Positions 19,061-28,756 of a stretch of 64,000 nucleotides of DNA are shown here, piece after piece (the stretch's first letter is position 1; each line of letters begins with the position of its first letter). The notes under the pieces are model-generated. The model did not search any database. It worked only from the letters and a program-made list of their open reading frames with translations, and was not told where the DNA came from. A program made the position numbers and the translations under genes. Source of the stretch: Flavobacteriales bacterium (GTDB taxonomy: Bacteria; Bacteroidota; Bacteroidia; Flavobacteriales; UBA7430); NCBI GenBank assembly GCA_002692065.1, contig NZJX01000019.1, positions 1 through 64,000 on the forward strand, written 5' to 3'.

Positions 19061-19788
19061 TGTACAGACAAAGTTTTTCATCATTCCCATTAGTTGTTAA
19101 AAATTTAATAATAATAAATGGTCTATTTTTTTTAGCTAGATATACAATTCTAAATATTTTTTCATATGATTTAAATCAATCATTTGGACTTTATTATTAT
19201 GATTCACTTAACTTTAATCCATTGCAAATAATTTCATATATGTTTATGCATGGAGGATTCACTCACATATTTTTTAATATGTTTGCTTTATGGATGTTTG
19301 GTTCTCAAATTGAAAATATTTGGGGTAGTAAAAGATTTTTAAATTACTATTTAATTACTGGATTTGGTGCAGCATTTCTACATTATTTAATTATTCACTA
19401 CCAGATTATTGATTTAAAATCAAATTTTTCACCTTATGAATTTAATGATATAGTATATAATGGTAAGTTTGATAGATCAAGTTTTCAATTTTTAAATGCC
19501 GTATCACTATGGAAACTTTATAATACACCAGTAGTTGGGGCATCAGGATCTGTATTTGGTTTACTATTAGCTTATGGAATGACATATCCAAACCAATATA
19601 TTTATCTAAATTTATTCTTTCCAATAAAAGCTAAATATTTTGTAATTATTTATGGATTACTAGAATTTTTTAGTGGAATCCAAAACTCTCCTGGTGATAA
19701 TGTTGCTCATTTTGCTCATTTAGGTGGTATGCTTTTTGGATATCTACTCATTAGGTATTGGAAAAAAAATGACATGAAATTCTTCTAA
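19060..19788 (+). CDS. Rhomboid family intramembrane serine protease (first of two)
   Basis: Rhomboids cleave transmembrane substrates inside the membrane. The 242-residue protein has six or so hydrophobic segments. It has the conserved loop 'MFMHGGFTHIFFNMFALWMFG', the catalytic Ser in 'VVGASGSVFGLLLA' (about residue 163) and the catalytic His in 'VAHFAHLGGMLFGYL' (about residue 220). All active-site elements are present. It starts inside the mutL stop codon region and is followed 13 bases later by a second rhomboid gene, a tandem arrangement typical of flavobacteria. Confidence 0.95.
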   Translation: MYRQSFSSFPLVVKNLIIINGLFFLARYTILNIFSYDLNQSFGLYYYDSLNFNPLQIISYMFMHGGFTHIFFNMFALWMFGSQIENIWGSKRFLNYYLITGFGAAFLHYLIIHYQIIDLKSNFSPYEFNDIVYNGKFDRSSFQFLNAVSLWKLYNTPVVGASGSVFGLLLAYGMTYPNQYIYLNLFFPIKAKYFVIIYGLLEFFSGIQNSPGDNVAHFAHLGGMLFGYLLIRYWKKNDMKFF

Positions 19789-19801
19789 TTTTAAAACTTT
19801 T

Positions 19802-20611
19802 ATGAATTATTTTAAATTAAATAAATTAATCTTTATTAATTGTATTATATTCATTTTAATAAAAATAATTGATACTATTTCATTCTTATCCAATATTGAT
19901 TTTAATTACATAAAATATTGTTTAGGATTATCTTCATCATTTAATTACTTTACTTATGATTTGATATCATTATTTACCTACATGTTTGTTCATTTTGATT
20001 TTATTCATTTTGCTTTAAATATGATGTCATTTTACTTCATTTCGAATATTTTTTTGATTTTTTTTGAAAAATATAAACTTTTTGTAATCTATCTTTTTGG
20101 AGGAATAACAGGAGGAATATTTTATGTCTTTTCTCATAATTATTTTCCAGTTTTTGAAAATCAAAATGGACTATTAATTGGATCTTCAGCATCAATAATT
20201 GCAATTCTTTCTTATTTAACCTTAATAAAACCAAACTATGAGATTAATTTTGTGAATTTTTCATTTAAATTAAAATTCGTAACGTTATTTATTTTTCTTA
20301 TTGATATTATTAGTATTCCTAATGGTAATCCAGGTGGACATATTTCTCATATTGGAGGACTATTTTCAGGGATTTTATTTTCACTCTTTGAATTAAATAA
20401 TAAAATATTTAAAACTAAAATTTCACATACAATAAAATCAAGAAATAATAAAATAAGTAAAAGGTTTAAGACAAATATTGAATATAATTCAGAAAAAATA
20501 GAGCTCAATAATAAAATAGACAAGATTCTTGAAAAAATTTCAACTTCTGGTTATGATAGTTTATCAAAATTTGAAAAAGATTTTTTAAATAAAAATAGTA
20601 ATAATCTCTAA
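19802..20611 (+). CDS. Rhomboid family intramembrane serine protease (second of two)
   Basis: The 269-residue protein is a diverged rhomboid. It has 'MFVHFDFIHFALNMMSFYF', the catalytic Ser in 'LIGSSASIIAILSYL' and the His in 'HISHIGGLFSGILFSL'. The usual GASG of the active site is GSSA here, but the Ser is kept. A basic cytoplasmic tail of about 70 residues follows the last membrane segment. Its last four bases overlap the end of the convergent solute-binding gene, so no terminator fits between them. Substrates are unknown. Confidence 0.9.
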   Translation: MNYFKLNKLIFINCIIFILIKIIDTISFLSNIDFNYIKYCLGLSSSFNYFTYDLISLFTYMFVHFDFIHFALNMMSFYFISNIFLIFFEKYKLFVIYLFGGITGGIFYVFSHNYFPVFENQNGLLIGSSASIIAILSYLTLIKPNYEINFVNFSFKLKFVTLFIFLIDIISIPNGNPGGHISHIGGLFSGILFSLFELNNKIFKTKISHTIKSRNNKISKRFKTNIEYNSEKIELNNKIDKILEKISTSGYDSLSKFEKDFLNKNSNNL

Positions 20612-22194
20612 TTTAACTTAACTGTTTCTAGATTAAGTATATTCATTTTATTCAAATTTAAATTTTCAACATTCTTTTGAGTTAATCTTATTATTTGATC
20701 GTAATATAAAGGAATAACTACAAAATTATTAACAATTATACTATCCATTTGATTGTATAATTTCATTCTTGTTGATTTATCATTAGTAAAATATAACTTA
20801 TCGTATAAATTGTCATATAATTTGTTTGAAAAATGAGTATAATTTGGACCATAAGGTGAGTAATTTTTACTGTAAAATAATGATAGAAAATTCTCAGCAT
20901 CTGAATAGTCAGCAATCCAAGATGCTCTGAATATAGATGCTTTAGAAGAAGAAATTATTTCTCTATGAGTTGATGGAGGTGATACAATTAAATTTACATC
21001 TATTCCCAAATTCTGCCATGAATTTTGAATAAATTCAGAGATATCAACATAAGCTGGAGTTGTATATATATTAAGGTTATTAAGGGTATATTTTTTTTTA
21101 AAATTATCAATGATTTTTTTTGATTTTTTAAGGTTATAATTACCTATTTTTAATTTTTCTATATGTCCATTCATTCCTTTTGGTATAAAACCTCCGATTC
21201 CAGGATTACCAATATTATTTCTTAAATATTTGATAATTTTATCCTTATCAATTGAATTATTTAAAGCCATCCTAAAGTCCTTAATTAATAAATTAGAGTT
21301 TATTTGATTATGATCAACTAAAATTCCTAGATATTCTGTGTTAAAAAATATAGATTTATTAAAATTAAATTTTTGATTAAATTTTTCTTTTAAATATCCA
21401 TTTTTATTGAGTATCTCATTTTTATATGAATTTTCAATATCTGATATAAATTCTAGATTTCCCTTGATAAACTCTAAAAAAGAAGTCTGCTTGTCTGGAA
21501 TGAATGATATTGAAATAGCGTCAATATACGGTAATCTGTTGTTAAAACTATCATATTCATAATAATAATTATTTTTTGTTAATATTAATTTAGTATTTAA
21601 TTTATGATATTTAAATTTAAAAGGACCAGTACCAACAGGATATTGAAAAAAATCTTCAATAAATTCAGATTCCTTTGGGATAATTGAACAATATTTCATT
21701 GATAACAATTCTAAAAAATAAGGATTTCTTTTGTTTAGTATTATTTCAAGAGTTTTAGAATCAATAATTTTAATTTCATTAACATTTTCCATAATCCAAT
21801 ATCCTGGAGATCCATTTGAAATATCTTTTATTCTATCTAATGAGTATTTTACATCATTAGAAGTTAATTCTCTGTTTTTAAATATTGAATTAAATTTATC
21901 ACTTTCATGAAAATATATTTTATCTCTAATTTTAAATTGATAAATAAATCCGTTATCTTTTATTTTCCATTTATGAGAAATAGAAGGAATAATATTCAAA
22001 TTAGAATCAAGTTTTACTAGAGTACTATAAATATGATTACAAAACCAGTTATGTGATTGATTTTTTGAATATAATGGATCAAATGACTGAAGACCAGAAA
22101 TTTCATTATATCTAAAAACTTTTTTTTCAGATAAATAGATTTCATCTGAATTACATGAAATCATTAAAAAAAAAATGAATATTATTATTACCAA
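20608..22194 (-). CDS. Peptide-type ABC solute-binding lipoprotein (SBP_bac_5 family)
   Basis: The 528-residue protein resembles OppA/DppA/NikA-type solute-binding proteins. A short signal ends in a lipobox-like 'FFLMISCNSD', so it is probably lipid-anchored. Family features are 'GLQSFDPLYSKNQ' at the mature N-terminus, 'LTSNDVKYSLDRIKD', 'YPVGTGPFKF', 'DFRMALNNSIDKDKII' and a C-terminal 'ADYSDAENFLSLFYSKN'. The start codon is TTG, since an in-frame stop lies just upstream and no ATG precedes the signal. No permease or ATPase genes lie next to it, so its transporter is elsewhere. The substrate is unknown, with oligopeptides likely. Confidence 0.88.
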   Translation of the reverse strand: MVIIIFIFFLMISCNSDEIYLSEKKVFRYNEISGLQSFDPLYSKNQSHNWFCNHIYSTLVKLDSNLNIIPSISHKWKIKDNGFIYQFKIRDKIYFHESDKFNSIFKNRELTSNDVKYSLDRIKDISNGSPGYWIMENVNEIKIIDSKTLEIILNKRNPYFLELLSMKYCSIIPKESEFIEDFFQYPVGTGPFKFKYHKLNTKLILTKNNYYYEYDSFNNRLPYIDAISISFIPDKQTSFLEFIKGNLEFISDIENSYKNEILNKNGYLKEKFNQKFNFNKSIFFNTEYLGILVDHNQINSNLLIKDFRMALNNSIDKDKIIKYLRNNIGNPGIGGFIPKGMNGHIEKLKIGNYNLKKSKKIIDNFKKKYTLNNLNIYTTPAYVDISEFIQNSWQNLGIDVNLIVSPPSTHREIISSSKASIFRASWIADYSDAENFLSLFYSKNYSPYGPNYTHFSNKLYDNLYDKLYFTNDKSTRMKLYNQMDSIIVNNFVVIPLYYDQIIRLTQKNVENLNLNKMNILNLETVKLN

Positions 22195-22266
22195 AGTAAA
22201 TAAAAATATTAAAAAAAATTAAATTTGTAACTAATATAATATTATTAATGTTATTAAATTATAAAA

Positions 22267-23574
22267 ATGAAAAAAATTGCTTTTCATACATTAGGATGTA
22301 AACTAAATTTTTCTGAAACTGAATACATTCAAGAAAGTTGTTTGAAAAGTAATTATATTTTAGTTAAATCAAATTTAATTTCTGACATATACGTAATAAA
22401 TACATGTTCTGTTACTGAAAATGCGGATAAAGAATGTAAATATTTGATAAGAAAATTCAAAAAACAAAATCCTTTATCTAAAATTATTATTATTGGTTGC
22501 TATGCTCAACTAAAACCAAATGAAATCATAAAAATAAAAAATGTTGATTTAGTATTAAGTACAAAAGAAAAATTTCAAATTACAAAATATTTAGATGAAT
22601 TATTTAATGAAAATGATTCAAAAGTATATTCATGTAATATTAATGAAGTTAAAAATTTTCAAACCTCGTATTCTATCAATAATAGAACTAGATCATTTTT
22701 AAAAGTACAAGATGGCTGTGATTATAAATGTACCTATTGTACTATTCCAATGGCAAGAGGATTATCAAGAAGTGATACTGTTAAAAATATATTAAATCAA
22801 ATAAATAAAATTTCTAAATCGGATGTTAAAGAAATTGTTTTAACGGGAATAAATTTGGGAGATTTTGGCAAAAGTAATCCAAATAATAGAGTTCGTCAAA
22901 GTTCTTTACTTAGGTTAGTTAAAGAAATTGAAAAATTACAAAACAATATGAGATTTAGGCTATCATCTATTGAACCTGATCTTTTTGACAAAGAAATAAT
23001 TGACTTTATATCAAAATCAAATAAATTTGTTCCTCATTTTCATATTCCACTTCAGTCAGGTTCTAATTTGATTTTAAGAAAAATGAAAAGAAAATATGAC
23101 ACTAAATATTATCAAGACTTAATATACTATATAAAAAATAAAATACCATTTTCTTCAATTGGTTGTGATGTAATTGTTGGATTTCCTGATGAATCTGATG
23201 AAATTTTCAAAGAAACTTACTCTTTTCTCGATAAAATTGATATCTCTTATCTGCATGTTTTTCAATTTTCCCAAAGAAATAGAACCAAAGCATCATTAAT
23301 GGATAATAAGATTGAAAAAATTATCAAAATTAATAGAAGTAAAATACTTAGAGATCTGTCCACTAAAAAAAGATTTTCTTTTTATAAAAAAAACATAGGT
23401 CAAACAAGATCAGTTTTATTTGAAAATGATAATAAAAATGGTTTTTTATTCGGTTATACAGAAAATTACATAAGAGTTAAAACAAAATATGATCCAGGTT
23501 ATAGAAATCAGTTAATTAATGTTAAAATAGATAAATTAACTAATGATGGAACTATATTAACTAAAATTAATTAA
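22267..23574 (+). CDS. mtaB: MtaB, tRNA t6A37 methylthiotransferase
   Basis: MtaB converts t6A37 to ms2t6A37 in tRNAs reading ANN codons. The N-terminal cluster domain has the three cysteines in 'TLGCKLNFSE', 'NTCSVTENAD' and 'IIGCYAQLKP'. The radical SAM motif CxxxCxxC is 'DGCDYKCTYCTIPMARG' around residue 150. A TRAM-like C-terminal region completes the 435 residues. 'GCKLNFSET' at the N-terminus favours MtaB over MiaB. It is divergent from the solute-binding gene and starts 72 bases from it. Only one base separates it from lgt. Confidence 0.93.
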   Translation: MKKIAFHTLGCKLNFSETEYIQESCLKSNYILVKSNLISDIYVINTCSVTENADKECKYLIRKFKKQNPLSKIIIIGCYAQLKPNEIIKIKNVDLVLSTKEKFQITKYLDELFNENDSKVYSCNINEVKNFQTSYSINNRTRSFLKVQDGCDYKCTYCTIPMARGLSRSDTVKNILNQINKISKSDVKEIVLTGINLGDFGKSNPNNRVRQSSLLRLVKEIEKLQNNMRFRLSSIEPDLFDKEIIDFISKSNKFVPHFHIPLQSGSNLILRKMKRKYDTKYYQDLIYYIKNKIPFSSIGCDVIVGFPDESDEIFKETYSFLDKIDISYLHVFQFSQRNRTKASLMDNKIEKIIKINRSKILRDLSTKKRFSFYKKNIGQTRSVLFENDNKNGFLFGYTENYIRVKTKYDPGYRNQLINVKIDKLTNDGTILTKIN

Positions 23575-23575
23575 A

Positions 23576-24733
23576 ATGTTTCCAACTGTAAGTCATATAG
23601 TACAATATTTTACTGGAGTTTTCATTAATCTTCCATTTAAAACATTTGGTTTATTTGTAGCTTTAGCATTCTTGGCAGCTGGATTATTTATAAATATTGA
23701 TTTAACTCAAAAGTATAAACAAAACAAAATATTAAAAACTAAAATTAAGATATATAAAAATAAACACAAGAAAATTTATAACTATATTTTTATTGTTTTT
23801 TCATATTATTTCTTGTTTTTTAAAGGTATTCATGCATTTAATAACTATAATGAATTTAGTTATGATACTCTATCATTTATTTTTTCATCAGAAGGTTCAA
23901 TTTATGGTGGGATAATTGGGTTATTTTTAAGTTTAATTTACATAGTTTATTTCTATTACTATTCAATTAATAAAAAAGAAGAAATAATCGAAAGAGATGT
24001 AATGCCAAATGATATTACTTCCAATTTATTATTAGTAACTTCTATTTCTGGCTTAATTGGTGCTAAATTTTTCCACCAACTTGAAAATTGGGATGATTTT
24101 GTCTCCGATCCGTTTAATCAATTATTCTCTGGTGGAGGTTTAACATTTTATGGAGGATTAATTTTTGGATCAATTTCAGTAATATACTATGTTAAAAGAT
24201 TTAATATTAATTCATCAACTATTGCAGATATAATGGCAGGTCCGTTAATGCTAGCATATGCAATTGGAAGGATAGGATGTCATATGTCAGGAGATGGAGA
24301 TTGGGGAATACAAAATACAAATACTAAGCCCCATTTTCTTGAATTTATTCCCGATTGGTTATGGGCATATAATTATCCAAATAATGTAATAAGATTAGGA
24401 GTAAAAATTCAAGATTGTACAGATCCACTTGGAATATACTGTTATAAACTTCCATATAGTGTTTATCCTACAGCTATATATGAATCAATAATTTGTCTTA
24501 TTTTGTTTCTAATTCTATGGAACTTAAGAAAAAAGATTAAAATATCAGGTACTCTTTTTTCAATTTATTTAATATTTAATGGTTTTGAAAGATTTTTTAT
24601 AGAAAAAATTAGAGTTAATAACAAAATTTATTATGATTATACTCAAGCTGAAATAATCTCATTTATGTTAATTATTATAGGATTTATTAGTATTTTTGTT
24701 CTACATTTAAGAAATAATAAAAGAAAAATATAA
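23576..24733 (+). CDS. lgt: Lgt, prolipoprotein diacylglyceryl transferase
   Basis: Lgt transfers diacylglycerol to the lipobox cysteine of prolipoproteins, the first step of lipoprotein maturation. The 385-residue protein has about seven membrane segments. The Lgt signature region appears as 'YAIGRIGCHMSGDGDWGI', the form usual in Bacteroidota, and 'YPTAIYESIICLILFLILW' contains the conserved YP(T)xxYE region. It is longer than E. coli Lgt (about 290) because of loops, including an insertion around 'PNNVIRLGVKIQDCTDPLG'. It is followed 2 bases later by a thioredoxin-fold gene. Confidence 0.94.
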   Translation: MFPTVSHIVQYFTGVFINLPFKTFGLFVALAFLAAGLFINIDLTQKYKQNKILKTKIKIYKNKHKKIYNYIFIVFSYYFLFFKGIHAFNNYNEFSYDTLSFIFSSEGSIYGGIIGLFLSLIYIVYFYYYSINKKEEIIERDVMPNDITSNLLLVTSISGLIGAKFFHQLENWDDFVSDPFNQLFSGGGLTFYGGLIFGSISVIYYVKRFNINSSTIADIMAGPLMLAYAIGRIGCHMSGDGDWGIQNTNTKPHFLEFIPDWLWAYNYPNNVIRLGVKIQDCTDPLGIYCYKLPYSVYPTAIYESIICLILFLILWNLRKKIKISGTLFSIYLIFNGFERFFIEKIRVNNKIYYDYTQAEIISFMLIIIGFISIFVLHLRNNKRKI

Positions 24734-24735
24734 AT

Positions 24736-25341
24736 ATGTTAAGATTTCTAATTTATTTACTTCCACTAAACTTACTTTCTCAAATTCCTTCAAATTTTGA
24801 AATTGGACAAAAACCTAGTGATAAAATTTTAAATATTGAAATGATCAATATTGATGACAAATTATATAGCCTTAATAATCTATCTTCAAATAACGGTTTA
24901 TTGATAATTTTTTCTTCTAACACATGCCCATTTGTTCTTATGTGGCAAGATAGATATAAAATAATTGAAGAAATATGTAAAGAGAATGAATTAGGTTTAG
25001 TATATATTAATTCCAACTCAAAAAATAGAAATGATGTTGATTCACACTCAAATATGAAAAATTATCATTTAAACAATAATTTACAATTTCCTTATTTACT
25101 TGATAAAAATAATATTGTTGCTGATTATTTTGAAGCTAAGACTACCCCACATATTTTTTTATTAAATAATAATTATGAACTAATTTATAAAGGTGCAATT
25201 GATGATAATTACAAAAGTTATAAAGATGTAACTAATTTCTACATAAATGATGCAATTTATAATATGATTAACAAACAACCATTAATATTAAACTACACTA
25301 AGCCAGTAGGTTGCAGCATCAAAAGGTTAAGCGTCAAGTAA
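24736..25341 (+). CDS. Exported thioredoxin-fold (redoxin/AhpC-TSA-like) protein
   Basis: The 201-residue protein has a short signal peptide ending 'LNLLSQ' and a thioredoxin-like fold. The redox-site region is 'FSSNTCPFVLMWQDRY', with one Cys before PF and no CxxC. Later features are 'AKTTPHIFLLNNNYELIYKGAIDD' (cis-Pro loop) and a C-terminal 'TKPVGCSIKRL' with a second Cys. These match the periplasmic thioredoxin family proteins common in Bacteroidota. It may act as a peroxiredoxin-like thiol enzyme in the periplasm. The partner is unknown. Confidence 0.82.
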   Translation: MLRFLIYLLPLNLLSQIPSNFEIGQKPSDKILNIEMINIDDKLYSLNNLSSNNGLLIIFSSNTCPFVLMWQDRYKIIEEICKENELGLVYINSNSKNRNDVDSHSNMKNYHLNNNLQFPYLLDKNNIVADYFEAKTTPHIFLLNNNYELIYKGAIDDNYKSYKDVTNFYINDAIYNMINKQPLILNYTKPVGCSIKRLSVK

Positions 25342-25393
25342 TATTTTTTTAAAAATATTTCATTTTTTCAAATTAATTAAACTTTCATAATTA

Positions 25394-25837
25394 ATGTACC
25401 TCATAAAAAAATTAATACTATATATTTATTCAATATTTTACATATATATAGGCATTAAACATTTTATAAATTCTAATTTTTTTTATTTAATTATTCCTCC
25501 ATTTATTCCTTTTAAAAATTTTATAATTTATTTTACAGGTATTATAGAAATAACTGGAGGGTTATTGATAATTTTTAAAAAATTTAGAACTTTTGGATCT
25601 TATATAATTATTTTCCTATTGATAATTGTTTTTCCAGCAAATATTTACATTGTAGTTTCAAAAAACATTCAAGAGGTAGTTAATTTATCTTTTTCAGGCT
25701 CACTCATTAGATCATTTTTTCAAATTCCTTTAATTTTGGTTGCAAGTTGGTTTAGATATGATAAAATGAATAATTTTGCAGAATTATTTTATGTAATAAT
25801 TTCGATAATAACAATAATTTATTTTCTAACGTTATGA
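25394..25837 (+). CDS. DoxX/MauE-like small membrane protein
   Basis: The 147-residue protein has four predicted membrane helices and DoxX-like features: 'IYIGIKHFINSNFF', 'YFTGIIEITGGLLIIF' and 'FPANIYIVV'. DoxX-type proteins are poorly understood and have been linked to quinone or thiol redox in some organisms. Its stop overlaps the crtD start by 4 bases (ATGA), so it is translationally coupled to the carotenoid cassette. That coupling suggests a linked role, but no enzyme activity can be read from the sequence. Confidence 0.72.
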   Translation: MYLIKKLILYIYSIFYIYIGIKHFINSNFFYLIIPPFIPFKNFIIYFTGIIEITGGLLIIFKKFRTFGSYIIIFLLIIVFPANIYIVVSKNIQEVVNLSFSGSLIRSFFQIPLILVASWFRYDKMNNFAELFYVIISIITIIYFLTL

Positions 25838-27303
25838 TCAAAAAGAAAAAAGCAATTATAATTGGTTCAGGGATATCAGGTATAGCTACAGCTATTAGAT
25901 TAAATAAAAAAGGTTATGAAACTCACATATATGAAGCAAATTCATATCCAGGAGGAAAAATAAGAGAAATGAATAAAAATGGTTACAGATTTGATATGGG
26001 ACCTTCTTTATTAACTAAACCCATTTTATTAAATGAACTATTTGAATTAGAAAATGAAAATATTAAAGATTACATCAAAATAAAGAAACTTGATGAAATT
26101 TGTAAATATTTTTTTAATGACAAAACATACATAGTAGCTCGATCAAATATAAAAAATTTTGCTAGTGAATGTTCCAAAAAATTTAACATAAAAGAAAAAA
26201 AAATTATAAATTTTTTAAATAAATCAAAATACATTTATAACAATACAAGTTTTATTTTTTTAGAAAAAAGTTTACATAAAGTTTCAAGTTTTTTAAGTTT
26301 TAAAGTCTTAAAATCACTTTTACTAATACCTACTTTAAATATTTTTAAAACTATGAATACGGTAAATCAAAAAATATTTAATAATAGTAAACTTACCCAA
26401 ATATTTAATAGATATGCTACTTATAACGGATCTAACCCTTATAAAGCATCAGCAATTTTAAATGTAATTCCTCATTATGAATTTAATATTGGTGCGTATT
26501 TTCCATCTAATGGTATCTATTCTATTATATTAGGATTATCAAAATTTGCAAAAAACAAAGGAGTGAAATTTCATTTTAATACAAGAGTAGATGAGATAAT
26601 CTATTCTGATTATAATAAAATTATTGGAGTTAAAATTGGTCAAAATATTATTGATTCCGATATAGTAGTTTCTAATATGGATATTATTAATTCATATGAA
26701 AAACTTCTTCCAAAAATTAATATGCCTAAAAGTTTAATTTGTCCTGACTTATCTACTTCAGCCATTATCTTTTATTGGGGCGTTAAAAAAACAAATAAAA
26801 ATTTAAAACTTCATAATATTTTATTTTCCTCAAACTATAAAGAAGAATTTGAAAATATAGATAAAAATATAATTAATAATGATCCAACAATCTATATTAA
26901 TATTTCATCTAAAGAAAATTTTAGTGATGCACCAATCGGTTGTGAAAATTGGTTTGTAATGATAAATGTAAAACCAATTAAAAATAATAATTGGGATAAA
27001 ATAGTTAAAGATTACAGAGAAATAATCTTTAAAAAAATTATGAAAGTACTAAATATTGATGTTAAAAATTTTTTAGAATATGAAGAGATTTCTGATCCAA
27101 GAGATATTGAATCAACCTCATCTTCTTTCATGGGTTCATTGTATGGTCCCTCATCAAACAAATTTTTTTCTGCTTTTCTAAGACATCCAAATTTCTCAAG
27201 TATTAAAAACCTATATTTTTGTGGAGGTTCTGTTCACCCAGGTGGTGGTATACCTTTGTCCTTATATTCTGCAAAAATAGTTGACAATTTAATCAAGACA
27301 TGA
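25834..27303 (+). CDS. crtD: CrtD-like carotenoid 3,4-desaturase (phytoene desaturase family)
   Basis: The 489-residue FAD enzyme has the N-terminal dinucleotide fold 'IIGSGISGIATAIRLNKKGY' and 'PGGKIREMNKNGYRFDMGPS'. The C-terminal signature is 'FCGGSVHPGGGIPLSLYSAK'. The HPGGGIPL form, together with the coupled cruF gene, points to 1-hydroxycarotenoid 3,4-desaturase (CrtD) and not to CrtI, which usually ends HPGAGVPG. It would introduce a double bond at the hydroxylated end of a gamma-carotene derivative on the way to myxol- or saproxanthin-type pigments. It overlaps the genes on both sides by 4 bases. Confidence 0.8.
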   Translation: MIKKKKAIIIGSGISGIATAIRLNKKGYETHIYEANSYPGGKIREMNKNGYRFDMGPSLLTKPILLNELFELENENIKDYIKIKKLDEICKYFFNDKTYIVARSNIKNFASECSKKFNIKEKKIINFLNKSKYIYNNTSFIFLEKSLHKVSSFLSFKVLKSLLLIPTLNIFKTMNTVNQKIFNNSKLTQIFNRYATYNGSNPYKASAILNVIPHYEFNIGAYFPSNGIYSIILGLSKFAKNKGVKFHFNTRVDEIIYSDYNKIIGVKIGQNIIDSDIVVSNMDIINSYEKLLPKINMPKSLICPDLSTSAIIFYWGVKKTNKNLKLHNILFSSNYKEEFENIDKNIINNDPTIYINISSKENFSDAPIGCENWFVMINVKPIKNNNWDKIVKDYREIIFKKIMKVLNIDVKNFLEYEEISDPRDIESTSSSFMGSLYGPSSNKFFSAFLRHPNFSSIKNLYFCGGSVHPGGGIPLSLYSAKIVDNLIKT

Positions 27304-27953
27304 TTTTAACTCATAGAAGAAATAACTGTATTTTATTAATAATTATTTTTTTTCATGCAATTGGAGGAATTGGATTATCCTTAGAAAACAATAAATTTTT
27401 TTTAGATTTCACCCCTATTCAAATTTATTTTAATTTTTTGATATTTTCATTTTTAACTATTAGAAGAGAAAAAATTTTTGAATATATTTTCTTTTCCTCT
27501 GTTATTTTTTCGTTAGGATTGTTTATTGAAATAATTGGTGTAAAAACTCAATATATTTTTGGAAATTATAGATATGGTTCTGTACTTGGTTATTCAATTT
27601 ATAATGTTCCAATAACAATTGGATTGAATTGGTTGTTATTATCATATATTTCGTCTGGAATAATTCAAATGTTTAAATTAAATATAAAGTTAAAGTTTGC
27701 AATTGCATCACTAATTATGGTTTTATTAGATTATCTTATTGAACCTGTGGCAGTAAATTTAAAATGGTGGTATTGGGATAATATTAATCCTCCTATTTTA
27801 AATTTTATTGCCTGGTTTCTTATTTCTTATATAATTCAAGTAATTATTTATTTTTCAAGATTAAAATTCAATAAAAAAACTTCATTAACTTTTTTATTGT
27901 CGCAAATTTTACTTTTTTTGATTATAAATATTAAATTTTATGTATTTAATTGA
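27300..27953 (+). CDS. cruF: CruF-like carotenoid 1',2'-hydratase
   Basis: The 217-residue integral membrane protein has six or seven helices and the CruF (former DUF422) pattern: 'LFIEIIGVKTQYIFGNYRYG', 'LGYSIYNVPITIGLNWLLLS' and 'DYLIEPVAVNLKWWYW'. CruF hydrates the acyclic end of gamma-carotene to give a 1'-hydroxy group, after which CrtD desaturates. It overlaps crtD by 4 bases and the cyclase by 14 bases, so all three genes are coupled. The assignment is strong from the motif set and context. Confidence 0.85.
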   Translation: MILTHRRNNCILLIIIFFHAIGGIGLSLENNKFFLDFTPIQIYFNFLIFSFLTIRREKIFEYIFFSSVIFSLGLFIEIIGVKTQYIFGNYRYGSVLGYSIYNVPITIGLNWLLLSYISSGIIQMFKLNIKLKFAIASLIMVLLDYLIEPVAVNLKWWYWDNINPPILNFIAWFLISYIIQVIIYFSRLKFNKKTSLTFLLSQILLFLIINIKFYVFN

Positions 27954-28644
27954 TTATAAGTTATTCTATTCTTTTTTGTTAATTCTAACAATATTTTATC
28001 CTTTGTTATATAGTTTTAATTTTAAATTTAAATTTTATAAAAATTGGGCAAATCTTTTTATTGGAATTTTTTTTATGTCTCTTATTTTTATCTCTTGGGA
28101 TATTTATTTCACAAAAATGAAAATATGGACGTTTAATGATAAATTTACTTTAGGTTACGAATTTTTAAATCTCCCAATTGAAGAATGGTTATTTTTTTTA
28201 ATTATTCCTTATTCATGTGTTTTTATATACGAATCAGTTAAATTTTTTATTAATCATCAGTTTAGTGAAAAGTTTATTTTTTTTACTACAATAATATTGA
28301 TAATTTTCTTAAGTGTTTTATTTATTATTTTTAGAGAAAAATTATATACTAAATTTTGTTTTTTAATAACAATTATTTCATTGGTTACTACCATATCATT
28401 AAAAAAAGAAATTTTATCAAACTTTTATATTTCATATTTATTTTCCTTAATACCATTTACCATTATAAATGGTTTTTTGACAGGGAGCTTTTCCAGTGAA
28501 CCAATAGTTACATATAATTCAAATGAATTAATTGGAATAAGATTTTTAAATATTCCATTTGAAGATTTCTTTTATAGTATGTCTATGTTAATTATTGTTA
28601 TTCTGGTATATGAAATGAAATTAATTAAAAATAATAATTTTTGA
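27940..28644 (+). CDS. Lycopene cyclase, CrtYcd/CrtYe-type membrane protein
   Basis: The 234-residue protein contains two tandem lycopene cyclase domains, each with about three helices. The first has 'SWDIYFTKMKIWTFNDKFTLGYE' and 'NLPIEEWLFFLIIPYSCVFIYE'. The second has the shortened 'LIGIRFLNIPFEDFFYS'. This is the fused form of the heterodimeric actinobacterial and archaeal cyclase found in many Bacteroidota. It would form beta-ionone rings on lycopene. It is the last gene of the cassette. About 110 bases follow before the convergent eda gene, and I saw no strong hairpin terminator there. Confidence 0.87.
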   Translation: MYLIDYKLFYSFLLILTIFYPLLYSFNFKFKFYKNWANLFIGIFFMSLIFISWDIYFTKMKIWTFNDKFTLGYEFLNLPIEEWLFFLIIPYSCVFIYESVKFFINHQFSEKFIFFTTIILIIFLSVLFIIFREKLYTKFCFLITIISLVTTISLKKEILSNFYISYLFSLIPFTIINGFLTGSFSSEPIVTYNSNELIGIRFLNIPFEDFFYSMSMLIIVILVYEMKLIKNNNF

Positions 28645-28756
28645 AATAAATTAAAAGATAATACTTATTTAGATAAAATAATTATGATTTAAGTTTGACC
28701 TAAATACATATTATTATGATATCAGAAAAAAAGAAAATCTTAAAAATTTATAAATT

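Noticed and set aside
28645-28756. Terminator between the cyclase and eda
   Set aside because: I looked for a hairpin followed by a T run on either strand and found no convincing stem. A+T bias makes weak hairpins meaningless here.
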